64,000 nt of DNA from an uncultured Bacteroidales bacterium. Lineage in GTDB: Bacteria > Bacteroidota > Bacteroidia > Bacteroidales > WCHB1-69. Made by a program: the position numbers and the translations under genes. Positions 52,796-62,269 of this stretch are shown one piece after another. The notes under the pieces are model-generated. The model searched no databases and was not told the origin of the DNA. It worked only from the letters and a program-made list of their open reading frames with translations. The DNA is taken from contig CAMKLG010000005.1 of NCBI GenBank assembly GCA_946413585.1, positions 18,272-82,271 on the forward strand. Direction: 5' to 3'. Each line of letters begins with the position of its first letter. The first letter of the stretch is position 1.

Positions 52796-53839
52796 TTAAT
52801 TGGGCTTGTAACCAGATTCTTTCAGGAATTTTTGGCTGTCGGTCATGGAAAGGAGTTCCTTTAGTGTTGTTCCAGGGTGGTTTTTCATGTAGCTTTGCAC
52901 GATTTGGAAGCCAATATACCATCCCAGGCGTCCTGGAGAGGTGTTCCCGAAATCGCGAGTAAAAGGCGTTTCATCTATCATACGGCGTATTACATCGTCA
53001 GAGTTGTCATACACCATGTTTCTTTCAATGAGGTAATGCCAAACAGCTGATTCATTGTCTGTTGCCCACTTGTATTGTTCCTTGGAATAGCCCAAAAGAT
53101 CCTCCTGGGTCGTGGATGGAAACATGGTTTGGGTGAACATCAGCCTTTTACCAGCATCAATCATATTGTCCAATAGCGTAACCAATGTTTTTTCAGGCAA
53201 ATGTTTGAAAACCAATGCTTTCGTAAAGCAGTCTGTGGCCATATACTTTGGTTCGCAACGAGCAGCAATGAACTTCGGCATTCCAGCCATACCATAGTGT
53301 TTGTAATCTTTGCCCATGTACATGTCAAGGCAAATGAACACCGTAGTGTCGTAGCCGAAAACGGAAGGCATTTGAAAGTCGATGCCAGACACTAATGTGC
53401 AGAAGGAGGGAACATTTTCGTCTGGAAAATGGGTAAGATAGAGTGTCAGCGCGGGCGTGATGGTTTTCTTGAACTCCGTTAAATCGGCATATTTTGCCTC
53501 TGTGTCTTTGTAGATCTCCTTAATGACGGGATCGTTGATGAATCCTTTGATGGATTGCAGCATTTCCGCGTTGTTCCACGCTCCATAGGCAATGATATTG
53601 TTGGGATATTTGCCGTACATATCCTTGAAGGACATTGCCATCTTATTTTGGTCAATGTTGAAAAGATCTTGCTCGTAGCGCAGGATGATGGGCTCGATAT
53701 TTTTGGCGGTTTTTATCTGTTCTTCCGTCAGCTTAGGTTTGGCTACCTTTACGGCTGCGTTCTTTTTCTTGCAACCGCTAATTATTGTACAGACTGTCAA
53801 TAAGATACAGATAATAATCGAAAATCTTCTGTGGTTCAT
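52796..53839 (-). CDS. gldB: GldB-like lipoprotein
   Basis: A 347-residue lipoprotein (signal 1-22, lipobox ISGC, Cys23) matching GldB, associated with gliding motility and the T9SS in Bacteroidota. Supporting sequence includes RYEQDLFNID, a predicted metallopeptidase-like core with FVCLDMYMGKDYKHY-type FICLDMYMGKDY, and NSAVWHYL-like NESAVWHYLIERNMVY and TSPGRLGWYIGFQIVQSYM. GldB occurs in non-gliding T9SS species as well, so gliding cannot be inferred. The start at 53839 was chosen for its signal peptide; 41 upstream in-frame residues are not signal-like. ispE lies 61 bases upstream. Confidence 0.85.
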   Translation of the reverse strand: MNHRRFSIIICILLTVCTIISGCKKKNAAVKVAKPKLTEEQIKTAKNIEPIILRYEQDLFNIDQNKMAMSFKDMYGKYPNNIIAYGAWNNAEMLQSIKGFINDPVIKEIYKDTEAKYADLTEFKKTITPALTLYLTHFPDENVPSFCTLVSGIDFQMPSVFGYDTTVFICLDMYMGKDYKHYGMAGMPKFIAARCEPKYMATDCFTKALVFKHLPEKTLVTLLDNMIDAGKRLMFTQTMFPSTTQEDLLGYSKEQYKWATDNESAVWHYLIERNMVYDNSDDVIRRMIDETPFTRDFGNTSPGRLGWYIGFQIVQSYMKNHPGTTLKELLSMTDSQKFLKESGYKPN

Positions 53840-53900
53840 ATTTTTTATGTTAGGATGAGGAAACGATTCTTTTTGATTCTTATTGTGGGAAAGGAGGTTA

Positions 53901-54680
53901 TTATATTGTGAAAATGCCGAAGAATGCGGAACCGCTGCCCGACATGGAGGCGTAAAGCGCACCTTCTTGATACAACTCTTCTTTCACAGTTTTTAACGCT
54001 GGTATTTTTTGAAAAAGAGGCACTTCAAAGTCGTTGACTACCCAATCATTCCATTCTTTTGGCTCCTTTTTCAAGGCTTCAGGAAGGAAAACATCAGATT
54101 CATGCGGGGTCACACCTGCGTAGGCCTCTTTGGTGGAAACATGAATGTCGGGTTTAACGATTTTTAACCGATAATTTGACAAGTCCAAATCTATCGGGGT
54201 CATCACTTCACCTCGGCCTGTGGCATAAACAGGCTTATTCATGAGGAAAAAAGGTACATCACTACCTAACCGCAATGCGTATTCAATCATTTTTTCTTGA
54301 TTGATAGGTAATTGGAATATGTCGCGAAGAATCTTCAAGGTGAAGGCCGCATCTGCCGAACCGCCGCCTAATCCGGCCCCCGACGGAATTCCCTTCTTCA
54401 GGAAGATCTCAATATGCGAAATGCCAAAGTCTTTTTGAAACATTCGGAATGCCTTGACACACAAATTGTTATCATTGCTCCCTAAGTCTTCTTGACTCTC
54501 CATCTGAAACACAATTTCTTTCTCAGACGGGGAAATTCTAAGATAGTCGGTAAAGAAATCGGTAGGATAGAAAACGGTTTGCAGGTCGTGGTAGCCATCG
54601 GGACGTTTGCGCACAATTTGCAGTCCTATATTGATTTTGGCATTGACTTTTGCCTCGACAGGCTCAAAATCTCTCCTCAT
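53901..54680 (-). CDS. ispE: 4-diphosphocytidyl-2-C-methyl-D-erythritol kinase
   Basis: IspE is the fourth enzyme of the MEP isoprenoid pathway. The GHMP-kinase signature is complete: AKVNAKINIGLQIVRKRPDGYHDL at the start, IPSGAGLGGGSADAAF as the ATP loop near residue 98, SDVPFF, and MSGSGSAFFGIF near the C-terminus. The length of 259 residues is slightly short but usual for Bacteroidota. It overlaps the YitT gene by 4 bases (ATGA), so the two are translationally coupled. Confidence 0.95.
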   Translation of the reverse strand: MRRDFEPVEAKVNAKINIGLQIVRKRPDGYHDLQTVFYPTDFFTDYLRISPSEKEIVFQMESQEDLGSNDNNLCVKAFRMFQKDFGISHIEIFLKKGIPSGAGLGGGSADAAFTLKILRDIFQLPINQEKMIEYALRLGSDVPFFLMNKPVYATGRGEVMTPIDLDLSNYRLKIVKPDIHVSTKEAYAGVTPHESDVFLPEALKKEPKEWNDWVVNDFEVPLFQKIPALKTVKEELYQEGALYASMSGSGSAFFGIFTI

Positions 54681-55552
54681 ATTTTAATATTGTCAAAATT
54701 TTTGCCGAAAACGCTGGCTGTTTTCGAGATGGTGATGAAGGCATCGGGGTCTATCTCCTTGATGATGCGGGTGATAACGGTTTTGTCGGTTCTGTGTGCC
54801 ACAATTAGCAGCACATCCTTTTCCTGATGGTTGTAAGAACCATAGCCTTTAAGAAAAGTGGCACCGCGATGCAAGGTAGAACCAATTCTCTTCGCAATCT
54901 CTTCGTTCTTCATGGAGAAGACCATAAACTGATACGTTTGTCGGTAACCATCTATCACTAAGTCAGATACGATAATGGATACGAGCAATACCACAAAGCT
55001 ATAGACCAGTTTTTGCACATCGTGGATTACGAAGTAGGAGCTGCCTACGATGAGTATGTTGCAGGCCAGACTGATACGACCGTATGAGATGTTGCGGTAT
55101 TTGCCAATCATGAGTGCGATGATGTCAATGCCTCCGGTGTTGCCGCCCCAGTTGATGGACATGCCGATGCCGAATGCCGCAATAGCTGACCCGATGATGA
55201 TGCTCATGAACATGTCATCGACAATCGGTTTCGGAAATAGTGGCTGCCATACAGAGAAGAAACCGCTCATCACAACGGTGCAAATCAACGAGTTAACACA
55301 AAATTTCGTGCCTAATACACGCCATGCGATGGCTATAAGGATAGCGTTGAGCACGAAAGTGGTCACACCAATAGGAATTTTCCCAGTGGCAAAATAGAGA
55401 ATGGAGGCGGCGCCAGCCACGCCGCCGCCTGATACTTCGTAAGGAATCAGGAATGCCGACCATCCGAAAGTGAACATACTGAGTCCTAGGATGATAAAGA
55501 AATAATTCTTGATTTCCTGAAAAATCTTTTTGGTGGTCAGTTTATTTTCCAT
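54677..55552 (-). CDS. YitT family membrane protein
   Basis: A 291-residue membrane protein with five or six helices in the first 180 residues (YFFIILGLSMFTFGWSAFLIPYEVSGGGVAG, GGNTGGIDIIALMIGKY). A cytoplasmic C-terminal DUF2179-type domain follows (YRQTYQFMVFSM, LHRGATFLKGYGSYNHQEKDVL, EIDPDAFITI). Family function is unknown. It is followed by ispE on the same transcript and shows the expected family length. Confidence 0.9.
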   Translation of the reverse strand: MENKLTTKKIFQEIKNYFFIILGLSMFTFGWSAFLIPYEVSGGGVAGAASILYFATGKIPIGVTTFVLNAILIAIAWRVLGTKFCVNSLICTVVMSGFFSVWQPLFPKPIVDDMFMSIIIGSAIAAFGIGMSINWGGNTGGIDIIALMIGKYRNISYGRISLACNILIVGSSYFVIHDVQKLVYSFVVLLVSIIVSDLVIDGYRQTYQFMVFSMKNEEIAKRIGSTLHRGATFLKGYGSYNHQEKDVLLIVAHRTDKTVITRIIKEIDPDAFITISKTASVFGKNFDNIKI

Positions 55553-55585
55553 TTTTTAGGCAATAGGCAATAATGCAAAGAGAAG

Positions 55586-56515
55586 TTAGATATCAGTCTT
55601 ATTACTGGAAATCAGCTCGTTAAGCCAATCTTTGAACAATGTGATATAGGCTCCGCTGAAGATGTGCTTGAACATATAACGGTCTTCATCATAATCTTGA
55701 TGTATTTCGTCAGGGTGTACCAACGGCATGATGGGGTAAGCGTTGCGTTTCAGATGGCGAATCTTACGTTCCGCTTGCTTACGGAATCCCATGTTAGTCA
55801 CCAAGTTAAGGTACGGTGTGATGCACAGTCCTTCGTGCGCCCAGATATGGAAGTTGTACTGGTAAGCCCAGTATGAGGCTTTGTATTTCTTAAGGCTGTT
55901 GAACCGATTGATCCAGTAGATTTTTTGTTTGTTTTTCTTCATGTAGGGTTCAATCATCTTCTCGAAGTCTTCTTTGGTGTATTGGTCCATGGAGAGCGAG
56001 AAGTCGGTCCAGCGGTTTTTCCACGTGGCGAAGCCCCAAGTGGAAGCGTATGCGGAGAAGAAATAGGAAGATAGTCCTTTCTTCATGCGCTTTTTGTATC
56101 TTTTCCGGCTTCTGTGACGCCAATAGAAGCCGCCGATACTGTAAATTTTTTTGTCGTTACGGTATTTTTCGAGTAGTTGTTCACAGTAGGGGAAGAAGTC
56201 GTAACCTGGTACTGTGTCATCGAATAGGATAATGCCTTCGTCCTCGTGCTCGAAGAACCATTTTATGGCTGTAACAATCATCTGGGACTTGCCCAGATGA
56301 TTGTCCTGCCATAATTTATGTACTTGGCACGGCCACTCGGGTTGTATGACCGCACGGGCTTGATAGACATGCATTCGGTCCAGTATGGAATCCGGTTTTG
56401 CTGCGTCACCCGCAACATACAAATCGGTGGGTTGCACCGTGCGTAGAACTTGAAATACGTCGTGTGTTTCCTCTACTCTATTATATAATATGAGCAGAAC
56501 AGGAACTTTGAACAT
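55586..56515 (-). CDS. Glycosyltransferase-like protein
   Basis: A 309-residue protein with a GT-A-like fold: VPVLLILYNRVEETHDVFQVLR at the N-terminus, LYVAGDAAKP, and the metal-site candidate ILFDDTVPGYDFF near residue 100. ISIGGFYW-like KIYSIGGFYWR and TWGFATWKNRW are typical of the Bacteroidota nucleotide-diphospho-sugar transferase group. The usual EDD of that group reads FDD here. No membrane segment is present, so it probably acts at the cytoplasmic face on an unknown glycan. It lies 21 bases after DUF1015. Confidence 0.78.
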   Translation of the reverse strand: MFKVPVLLILYNRVEETHDVFQVLRTVQPTDLYVAGDAAKPDSILDRMHVYQARAVIQPEWPCQVHKLWQDNHLGKSQMIVTAIKWFFEHEDEGIILFDDTVPGYDFFPYCEQLLEKYRNDKKIYSIGGFYWRHRSRKRYKKRMKKGLSSYFFSAYASTWGFATWKNRWTDFSLSMDQYTKEDFEKMIEPYMKKNKQKIYWINRFNSLKKYKASYWAYQYNFHIWAHEGLCITPYLNLVTNMGFRKQAERKIRHLKRNAYPIMPLVHPDEIHQDYDEDRYMFKHIFSGAYITLFKDWLNELISSNKTDI

Positions 56516-56536
56516 ATTTTTGGGAATTCGTGAAAC

Positions 56537-57802
56537 TTAAGCTAATTCGTGGATTACGAGGCCGGAACGAAGTTTCGGTTCGAACCAAGTGGTTTTGGGA
56601 GGCATGATGTTGCCCGTATCGGCGATGTCGATGATCTGTTGCATAGAAACGGGATACAAAGCGAAAGCCACTTTCATTTCGCCGTTATCAACGCGACGTT
56701 TCAATTCGCCCAAACCGCGGATACCACCCACGAAGTCAATACGTTTGTCGGTGCGGAGGTCTTTGATACCCAGAATCTTGTCCAAGACGTGGTCGCTCAG
56801 GATTTTCACATCCAGCACACCGATAGGATCGTTGTCGTCATATTTGCCGGGCTTAGCGGTCATCTTGTACCATTTGCCATCCAAATACATGCTGAACTCG
56901 TGCAGTTTAGCAGGTTTGTAGATTTCGGTGCCCATCTCTTCGACGGTGTATGCCTCGTTCAACGCGTTGAGGAACTGCTCTTTGGTAAGACCGTTGAGGT
57001 CTTTTACGACGCGGTTGTAGTCGATGACGTTGAGCTGGTTGTCAGGGAAAATCACGGTCATGAAGTAGTTGTATTCTTCTTTTCCGGTGTGGTTCGGGTT
57101 ATGTTCTTTCTTCTCCTGACCCACGAGGGCGGCGGCGGCACTGCGGTGGTGACCGTCGGCGATGTACATTGCTGGAACTTGTTTGTCGAAGATCTCCACC
57201 AGTTCGTCGATAAGTTTGCGGTCGTCAATCACCCAGAAACGGTGACCAAAGCCGTCTTCCTTAGCCACGAAGTCGTAAATCGGGGCGTTTGCAGTTACGG
57301 AAGCCACGATTTCGTCGATGCGGGCGATAGCGGGATAAGCAAAGAATACGGGTTCCACATTGGCGTTGGTGATACGCACGTGTTTCATGCGGTCTTCCTC
57401 TTTATCCTTACGAGTGAGCTCGTGTTTTTTGATGATTTTGTTGACATAGTCCTCGCTGTAAGCGCAAGCCACGATGCCATATTGCCAACGAGCGTTGGGC
57501 TCCGTCGGGTTCATGCTCTGTGCATAGATGTAGAGTTTTTCCTCTTTGTCTTGCACCAGCCAACCGTAATCCTTGAAGCTGTTGTAGTTCTTCACCACTT
57601 GGAGATATACCTCGGGGGAGTGCTCGTCGGTACCCACGGGCAGGTCGATTTCGGCCTTGGTGACGTGTAAAAGGCTGTAAGGATTGCCTTCGCATTCTTT
57701 GCGAGCCTCTTCTGAGTTTAACACGTCGTAAGGGCGAGAAGCCAACTTTTCAACGATTTCTTTGGGAGGACGGAAGCCTCTAAAGGGTTTAATTACTGAC
57801 AT
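56537..57802 (-). CDS. DUF1015 family protein
   Basis: A 421-residue cytoplasmic protein of the DUF1015 family (function not established; sometimes near serine and phosphoserine metabolism genes). The signature is clear: IKPFRGFRPPKEIVEKLASRPYDVLNSEEAR at the start, LYIYAQSM, ARWQYGIVACA, the conserved YIADGHHRSAAAALV near residue 220, and FMTVIFPDNQLNVIDYNR. The active-site-like DGHHR suggests an enzyme. It has its own promoter and probably leads the run DUF1015-GT-YitT-ispE-gldB. Confidence 0.9.
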   Translation of the reverse strand: MSVIKPFRGFRPPKEIVEKLASRPYDVLNSEEARKECEGNPYSLLHVTKAEIDLPVGTDEHSPEVYLQVVKNYNSFKDYGWLVQDKEEKLYIYAQSMNPTEPNARWQYGIVACAYSEDYVNKIIKKHELTRKDKEEDRMKHVRITNANVEPVFFAYPAIARIDEIVASVTANAPIYDFVAKEDGFGHRFWVIDDRKLIDELVEIFDKQVPAMYIADGHHRSAAAALVGQEKKEHNPNHTGKEEYNYFMTVIFPDNQLNVIDYNRVVKDLNGLTKEQFLNALNEAYTVEEMGTEIYKPAKLHEFSMYLDGKWYKMTAKPGKYDDNDPIGVLDVKILSDHVLDKILGIKDLRTDKRIDFVGGIRGLGELKRRVDNGEMKVAFALYPVSMQQIIDIADTGNIMPPKTTWFEPKLRSGLVIHELA

Positions 57803-57866
57803 ATCTATTTGATTTATTGATGATTAATTGATTTAGTTTTTTTATTCTACGTTTTAAAATCAACGG

Positions 57867-57874
57867 CAAAAATA
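57867..57874 (-). promoter_or_regulatory. -7 element for the DUF1015 run
   Basis: TATTTTTG on the minus strand lies 64 bases before the ATG at 57802, a rather long leader. Confidence 0.55.
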
Positions 57875-57897
57875 CAAAAAATGTGAATTGGTGGTGA

Positions 57898-60498
57898 CTA
57901 TCGGATCAGCGTGATGGAACCGTTCAACAAATAGTAGATTTCGCCCATTAACGTGTTGACATACAACTTGCAGCCGTAATAGTAAACACCATCAGAGGAA
58001 GGATATTTGGTCGTCTCGTCGGTGCCATCCCACAAAATGTCGGGGTCGTTGGTGTGGAAAACCCGCTTGCCCCAGCGATTGTAAATCTCCATCTCCACTT
58101 TTGTCACTCCGGAATAGGGCAAGAAAGGCGTGAAGAGGTCGTTGATGCCATCGCCATTTGGCGTGAAAACGTTTGGAAAATGATAATCCAGACACTCAAA
58201 CACATCAATGCAGGTGGAATCGGTGAGCGGAGTGATGTTACGGTTGCTGTCGGCAAGCCGCATGGCGTAACAACCTACCAAAACATCTGAACCAGTTGCG
58301 ATTATGTTATATATGCAAGGTTCTGGATAACAGATGGTTGTGTTGTCAAAAGAATCCACACAGATGAATGCGCCATCCAATGTGGGTTTGTAATAAATAT
58401 AATAATGGACAGCATCCGAGGCCGCCGTGTCGGAACTGAAAATCCAGCTGAACTCCACGTTTTGACAGTCGGTGGTGATGGTAATTTCTGGCATTTCAGG
58501 CGGTTCGTTGTCGTAAGGCGTACCACATTCCTGTTGCGACCGATTGTAAAGTGGTCCTATCGTGTCGGGTAACCAGTAGTAACCTTCTGCTTCAACGTAA
58601 TAGCAGTAGTTTTTGCCATTTTCCAAACCTTTGTCCACGTAGTTAGTGGTCTCCGTTGTACCAATGGAATCCCAACTAAGAATATGCTCGTTATATCGGT
58701 AAACAACGTATTTCACATTGTTCCAAGGTTGTATGTTTGTCCAAGTCAGTGATAATCTCTTATCTAAAGAGGTTATGGTGAGATATATAGAGGTGGCTTT
58801 GTCGGATTTTTCTATAACAGTGTCCGTATTTGAGATATATACATGATATGTGTAATATATCTCCGACGTGTTTAAATCATGATCCAAATAAGAAGTTGTA
58901 TCATTTGGATTTGCGGGTGTATTGGTAGTGTAAATCAATGTTTCGTCCTCAACTTCACTTTTTCGATATAAATCGTACTGATAAGGAGGTGGAAAGGCTA
59001 CGGAGTCGATTTCTGGTGGAAAAAGCCAGCGTACCAGCAGCGTGCCGTTTTCGGAATGGGTGGAGACGACATCCGAATTAATTATTATAGGCGCGTCATT
59101 GGCGATGTGGGCGCAAACCTTGTCAGAGACTATGCTCTCAGAACCGTCAGGGAATAAGGCAACTACACGATAGCAATATTCGTTGCCATGATAAAGTGGA
59201 AGTTCAGAACCGTTGTCAGTGAATGTGGTGTCCGACCAATCATTTGTAGTGCCGATTTTTGTGTATCCCGCTTCTGGAGGAAGACCTGTCTGGCAAGAAT
59301 CTGGTTCGAAATTGTCTTCTCCATTTCTGCGATAGATGTCGTATCCAATTGCGTTGGAGCACAAGTCGGATTGCCAATCCAAGTGAATTACATTGCCTTG
59401 AGGAATTGCGTTTAGGTTTTTCGGTGCAGGTGCGATGATGCGTATCCGCAATGTCTTGAAAGAGACCAATTCCACATGCGGACCATTGTCTTTCGCCTTG
59501 AAACTCACTTCGTATGGATTCAACTTGACGTGATTGCACGAAGTTAACCAACGAAAATGGGTGACGTAGGGTACGCTGTCAGTGATTGTCGCGAATTGAG
59601 CAGGGCTCTGTGCGACTAAGAACGGCTCACCTGTAGCTGATAAAGTGACGTATTTAGATGTAGAATCTGATACATGTACGAGCAAGTCTATGTAGGATCC
59701 TGCGATGACACATGTGTCATTTACTTTTACCACCGGGGGTTCGTTGTTGCAGGGTGCCACTGTGATTTGCATATCTCGTACCATACTTCCGATCATTACT
59801 CCGTTGCGCCATTCCTGAATCAAGATAGCGATGTTATATTCTCCGGCCATCAATGGCGAATCCCACGTCAAATCTCCTGTTAATGGGTCAATGTCAATGT
59901 AGTTGGATGCCTGTGGTAGCGTATAACCTGGGATATTCTCGCCTTCATATCCGCGGCACGCTATGAGACTGTAGGAAAGGCTGTCGCCTTCGGGGTCGTA
60001 TGCACCAGGATTGTGGTAAAAAGGCACGTGGGTACATGCGTTGTCCAAGGGCGGATTTAAAAGCTGTGGCGAGGAATTACCGCCAATGAACGGATTGATA
60101 ACCAGTATCGTTTCGATGAAGAAAGGTATTTCTACAGAACTCGGGATGTTGACAATACCCGCATTGCGGTTGGGGTCTTCAAAGGTGACATGGAATGTTC
60201 CCACTGCTGAAAAGGTATGGCGTGTAACATAAATGTTACGGCTAATGTCGTTTCCCATATTGACTTTGCTTTGTCGCTGGATGATGGAAGAGGTGCCATC
60301 TCCCCAAAACACTTCGATTTCTGGGCGGTCGGCGGGGCTGGGCGTATAGGTATATGTGGTGATGGTGAACTCGTAGGTAAGTCCTGAAATGTAGGTATAG
60401 CTGATTTCGCCTGCGCGCTGGTGGGTGGCGAAGGCTGTTGTCGTGAATGTCAACAACATAATGAAAATCAGTATAATACGTACAATCTTCTTCCCCAT
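57898..60498 (-). CDS. Large secreted protein with T9SS type B sorting domain
   Basis: An 866-residue exported protein. Residues 1-25 are a Sec signal (FTTTAFATHQRAGEISY, cleavage near AFA). The N-terminal ~250 residues are a PKD/cadherin-like beta region seen in gliding-associated proteins (AYDPEGDSLSYSLIACRGYEG). At least three fibronectin type III-like units follow (for example IHLDWQSDLCSNAIGYDIYRR and LSLTWTNIQPWNNVKYVVYR). The last ~90 residues are the type B sorting tail: PNVFTPNGDGINDLFTP, EIYNRWGKRVFHTND, WDGTDE and DGVYYYGCKLY. It should reach the surface through the T9SS. The gene lies 1 base after the sugar acetyltransferase gene. Confidence 0.92.
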   Translation of the reverse strand: MGKKIVRIILIFIMLLTFTTTAFATHQRAGEISYTYISGLTYEFTITTYTYTPSPADRPEIEVFWGDGTSSIIQRQSKVNMGNDISRNIYVTRHTFSAVGTFHVTFEDPNRNAGIVNIPSSVEIPFFIETILVINPFIGGNSSPQLLNPPLDNACTHVPFYHNPGAYDPEGDSLSYSLIACRGYEGENIPGYTLPQASNYIDIDPLTGDLTWDSPLMAGEYNIAILIQEWRNGVMIGSMVRDMQITVAPCNNEPPVVKVNDTCVIAGSYIDLLVHVSDSTSKYVTLSATGEPFLVAQSPAQFATITDSVPYVTHFRWLTSCNHVKLNPYEVSFKAKDNGPHVELVSFKTLRIRIIAPAPKNLNAIPQGNVIHLDWQSDLCSNAIGYDIYRRNGEDNFEPDSCQTGLPPEAGYTKIGTTNDWSDTTFTDNGSELPLYHGNEYCYRVVALFPDGSESIVSDKVCAHIANDAPIIINSDVVSTHSENGTLLVRWLFPPEIDSVAFPPPYQYDLYRKSEVEDETLIYTTNTPANPNDTTSYLDHDLNTSEIYYTYHVYISNTDTVIEKSDKATSIYLTITSLDKRLSLTWTNIQPWNNVKYVVYRYNEHILSWDSIGTTETTNYVDKGLENGKNYCYYVEAEGYYWLPDTIGPLYNRSQQECGTPYDNEPPEMPEITITTDCQNVEFSWIFSSDTAASDAVHYYIYYKPTLDGAFICVDSFDNTTICYPEPCIYNIIATGSDVLVGCYAMRLADSNRNITPLTDSTCIDVFECLDYHFPNVFTPNGDGINDLFTPFLPYSGVTKVEMEIYNRWGKRVFHTNDPDILWDGTDETTKYPSSDGVYYYGCKLYVNTLMGEIYYLLNGSITLIR

Positions 60499-60499
60499 A

Positions 60500-61075
60500 T
60501 TACATGATTCTTTTGACTTGATGATCTAATTCTTGATATTTTTGTCCACTTTCGGGACAAACGGCTATTCCGGCATCGTCAAATATCAAACGACAGCCAT
60601 GTTCACTCACCCAACCGATCTGTCGTGCAGGATTGCCGGCCACTAACGCGTAATCGGGAACATCGTGTGTCACCACCGCGCCTGCACCTATCATGGCGTA
60701 GCTGCCAATCGTATGCCCGCACACAATTGTCGCGTTGGCTCCTATGGTTGCGCCGCGTTTTACCAATGTAGTTCGAAACTCGCTTTTCCGTTCGATGAAA
60801 GCTCTGGGGTTGATGACGTTCGTGAAGACCATAGAGGGACCTAAGAATACGTCATCCTCACAGATAACCCCTTCATATACAGATACGTTGTTCTGTATTT
60901 TCACATTGTTGCCCAAGGTTACACGGTTGGCAATCATTACATTTTGACCGATTACACAATTTTGCCCTATGGTTGCGCCAGACATTATATGTGCGAAGTG
61001 CCAGATTTTGGAGCTCATCCCAATCTGACATCCTTCGTCTATGACGGCGGTTTCATGTGCGAAATACTTTTTCAT
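60500..61075 (-). CDS. Hexapeptide N-acetyltransferase, WbpD/WlbB type
   Basis: A 191-residue left-handed beta-helix acyltransferase with repeated [IV]-G-x-x hexapeptides ([61 protein letters not shown]). The KIWHFAHI and [21 protein letters not shown] motifs match WbpD/WlbB, which acetylates UDP-2-acetamido-3-amino-glucuronate. It follows the matching aminotransferase with an ATGA overlap, so the two should act in consecutive steps. An upstream TTG three codons earlier is in frame, but ATG 61075 fits the overlap. A closely related amino-sugar substrate remains possible. Confidence 0.88.
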   Translation of the reverse strand: MKKYFAHETAVIDEGCQIGMSSKIWHFAHIMSGATIGQNCVIGQNVMIANRVTLGNNVKIQNNVSVYEGVICEDDVFLGPSMVFTNVINPRAFIERKSEFRTTLVKRGATIGANATIVCGHTIGSYAMIGAGAVVTHDVPDYALVAGNPARQIGWVSEHGCRLIFDDAGIAVCPESGQKYQELDHQVKRIM

Positions 61076-62199
61076 AATGGGCAATTAACGAAAGTTTCGG
61101 TGATAAATTGTAATTGTTCGCACGTCATTTCGGTGTGTATCGGCAAGGAGAGTACTTCTTTGCACAGTTGTTCTGACACAGGGAAATCTCCTTCGTGGTA
61201 GTTCAGATATTGATATGCGGCTTGTAAATGTGCGGGAATTGGATAATAGACAGCAGTAGGTATCTGTTTGTCGGATAAATATTTACGTATCGTATCCCGA
61301 CGATTGTCATCCAATTTTATCGTAAACTGATGATAAGTGTGGGTAGAGTAGTGGGCATTTTGGGGTAAATGTAATCCTTTCACTTCAGATAATGCTGTAG
61401 TATAAAAGTCAGCCGTTCTTTGTCGTGCAGCTATAAATTCGTCCAGATGTTGGAGCTTTACTTGTAAAATAGCTGCTTGTAGAGTGTCGAGTCGGGAGTT
61501 GAGTCCGATATATTGATGGTGATAGCGTTCTTTTGAGCCGTGGCGACAAATAGCGCGCAGTTTTTCAGCCAATGCGTCGTTATCTGTCATCAATGCACCG
61601 CCATCGCCATAGCAACCTAAGTTTTTGGATGGAAAGAATGAGGTACAACCAATGGAACCCATCGTGCCTGCCTTTTTTTTCGTTCCGTCGGAGAATGTAT
61701 ATACTGTACCAAGTGCTTGGCAAGCATCTTCTATTATACTGATATTATGTTTGTTAGCTATATTCAATATCGGTTCTATGTCAGCGCTTTGACCGTAAAG
61801 ATGGACGGGAATGATCGCCTTGGTTTTCGGGGTAATAGCCTTTTCTAGTTGACTGACATCCATGTTGAAATGGTCTGCGCAGACATCTACGAAAACTGGT
61901 TTTGCGCCCAAAAAGGCGATGGTTTCGACCGTGGCGACAAAGGTGAAAGGTACAGTGATGACCTCATCACCTGCTCCAACTCCTATTGCCATAAGAGCCG
62001 CCAGCAGTGCATCGGTGCCATTACCGCAGCTTATAACATATTTAGAACCAGTGTATTGTGCAAGTTGTTCTTCGAATTCGTAAACGGGTGCCCCTTGAAT
62101 GAAGGCGGTAGAATCCAGCACATGCTGAACTGCTGCGTCAATTTCGGGTTTGAGGCGCAGATACTGTTGTTTCAGGTCCACCATCTGTATGGAAATCAT
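61072..62199 (-). CDS. DegT/DnrJ/EryC1/StrS aminotransferase, WbpE/PorR type
   Basis: A 375-residue PLP-dependent sugar aminotransferase. [19 protein letters not shown] is the family start, [19 protein letters not shown] the phosphate loop, IEDACQALG holds the PLP Asp, and [17 protein letters not shown] carries the Schiff-base Lys near residue 190. Coupled to the WbpD-type acetyltransferase, it probably makes the 3-amino group of a UDP-2,3-diamino-glucuronate. WbpE homologues in Porphyromonas (PorR) are needed for anionic LPS, the anchor of T9SS cargo. The oxidising and epimerising partners (WbpA/B/I) are not in the window. The codon at 62202 is TTG; ATG 62199 is used. Confidence 0.9.
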   Translation of the reverse strand: MISIQMVDLKQQYLRLKPEIDAAVQHVLDSTAFIQGAPVYEFEEQLAQYTGSKYVISCGNGTDALLAALMAIGVGAGDEVITVPFTFVATVETIAFLGAKPVFVDVCADHFNMDVSQLEKAITPKTKAIIPVHLYGQSADIEPILNIANKHNISIIEDACQALGTVYTFSDGTKKKAGTMGSIGCTSFFPSKNLGCYGDGGALMTDNDALAEKLRAICRHGSKERYHHQYIGLNSRLDTLQAAILQVKLQHLDEFIAARQRTADFYTTALSEVKGLHLPQNAHYSTHTYHQFTIKLDDNRRDTIRKYLSDKQIPTAVYYPIPAHLQAAYQYLNYHEGDFPVSEQLCKEVLSLPIHTEMTCEQLQFITETFVNCPL

Positions 62200-62225
62200 C
62201 AATTTACGATTTTAACATTCGAGTG

Positions 62226-62233
62226 CAAAAGTA
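62226..62233 (-). promoter_or_regulatory. -7 element of the aminotransferase-acetyltransferase-T9SS unit
   Basis: TACTTTTG on the minus strand lies 27 bases before the ATG at 62199. No other -7 motif is evident before the two genes that follow. Confidence 0.6.
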
Positions 62234-62269
62234 CAAAAAATCGGGTATCCTTGCGGCGTAATTTTGAAT

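Noticed and set aside
56549..57670. Long plus-strand reading frame (about 373 codons) opposite DUF1015
   Set aside because: It mirrors codon use of the clear DUF1015 gene, has no domain, signal or promoter, and reads as low-complexity Val/Phe/His/Asp sequence.
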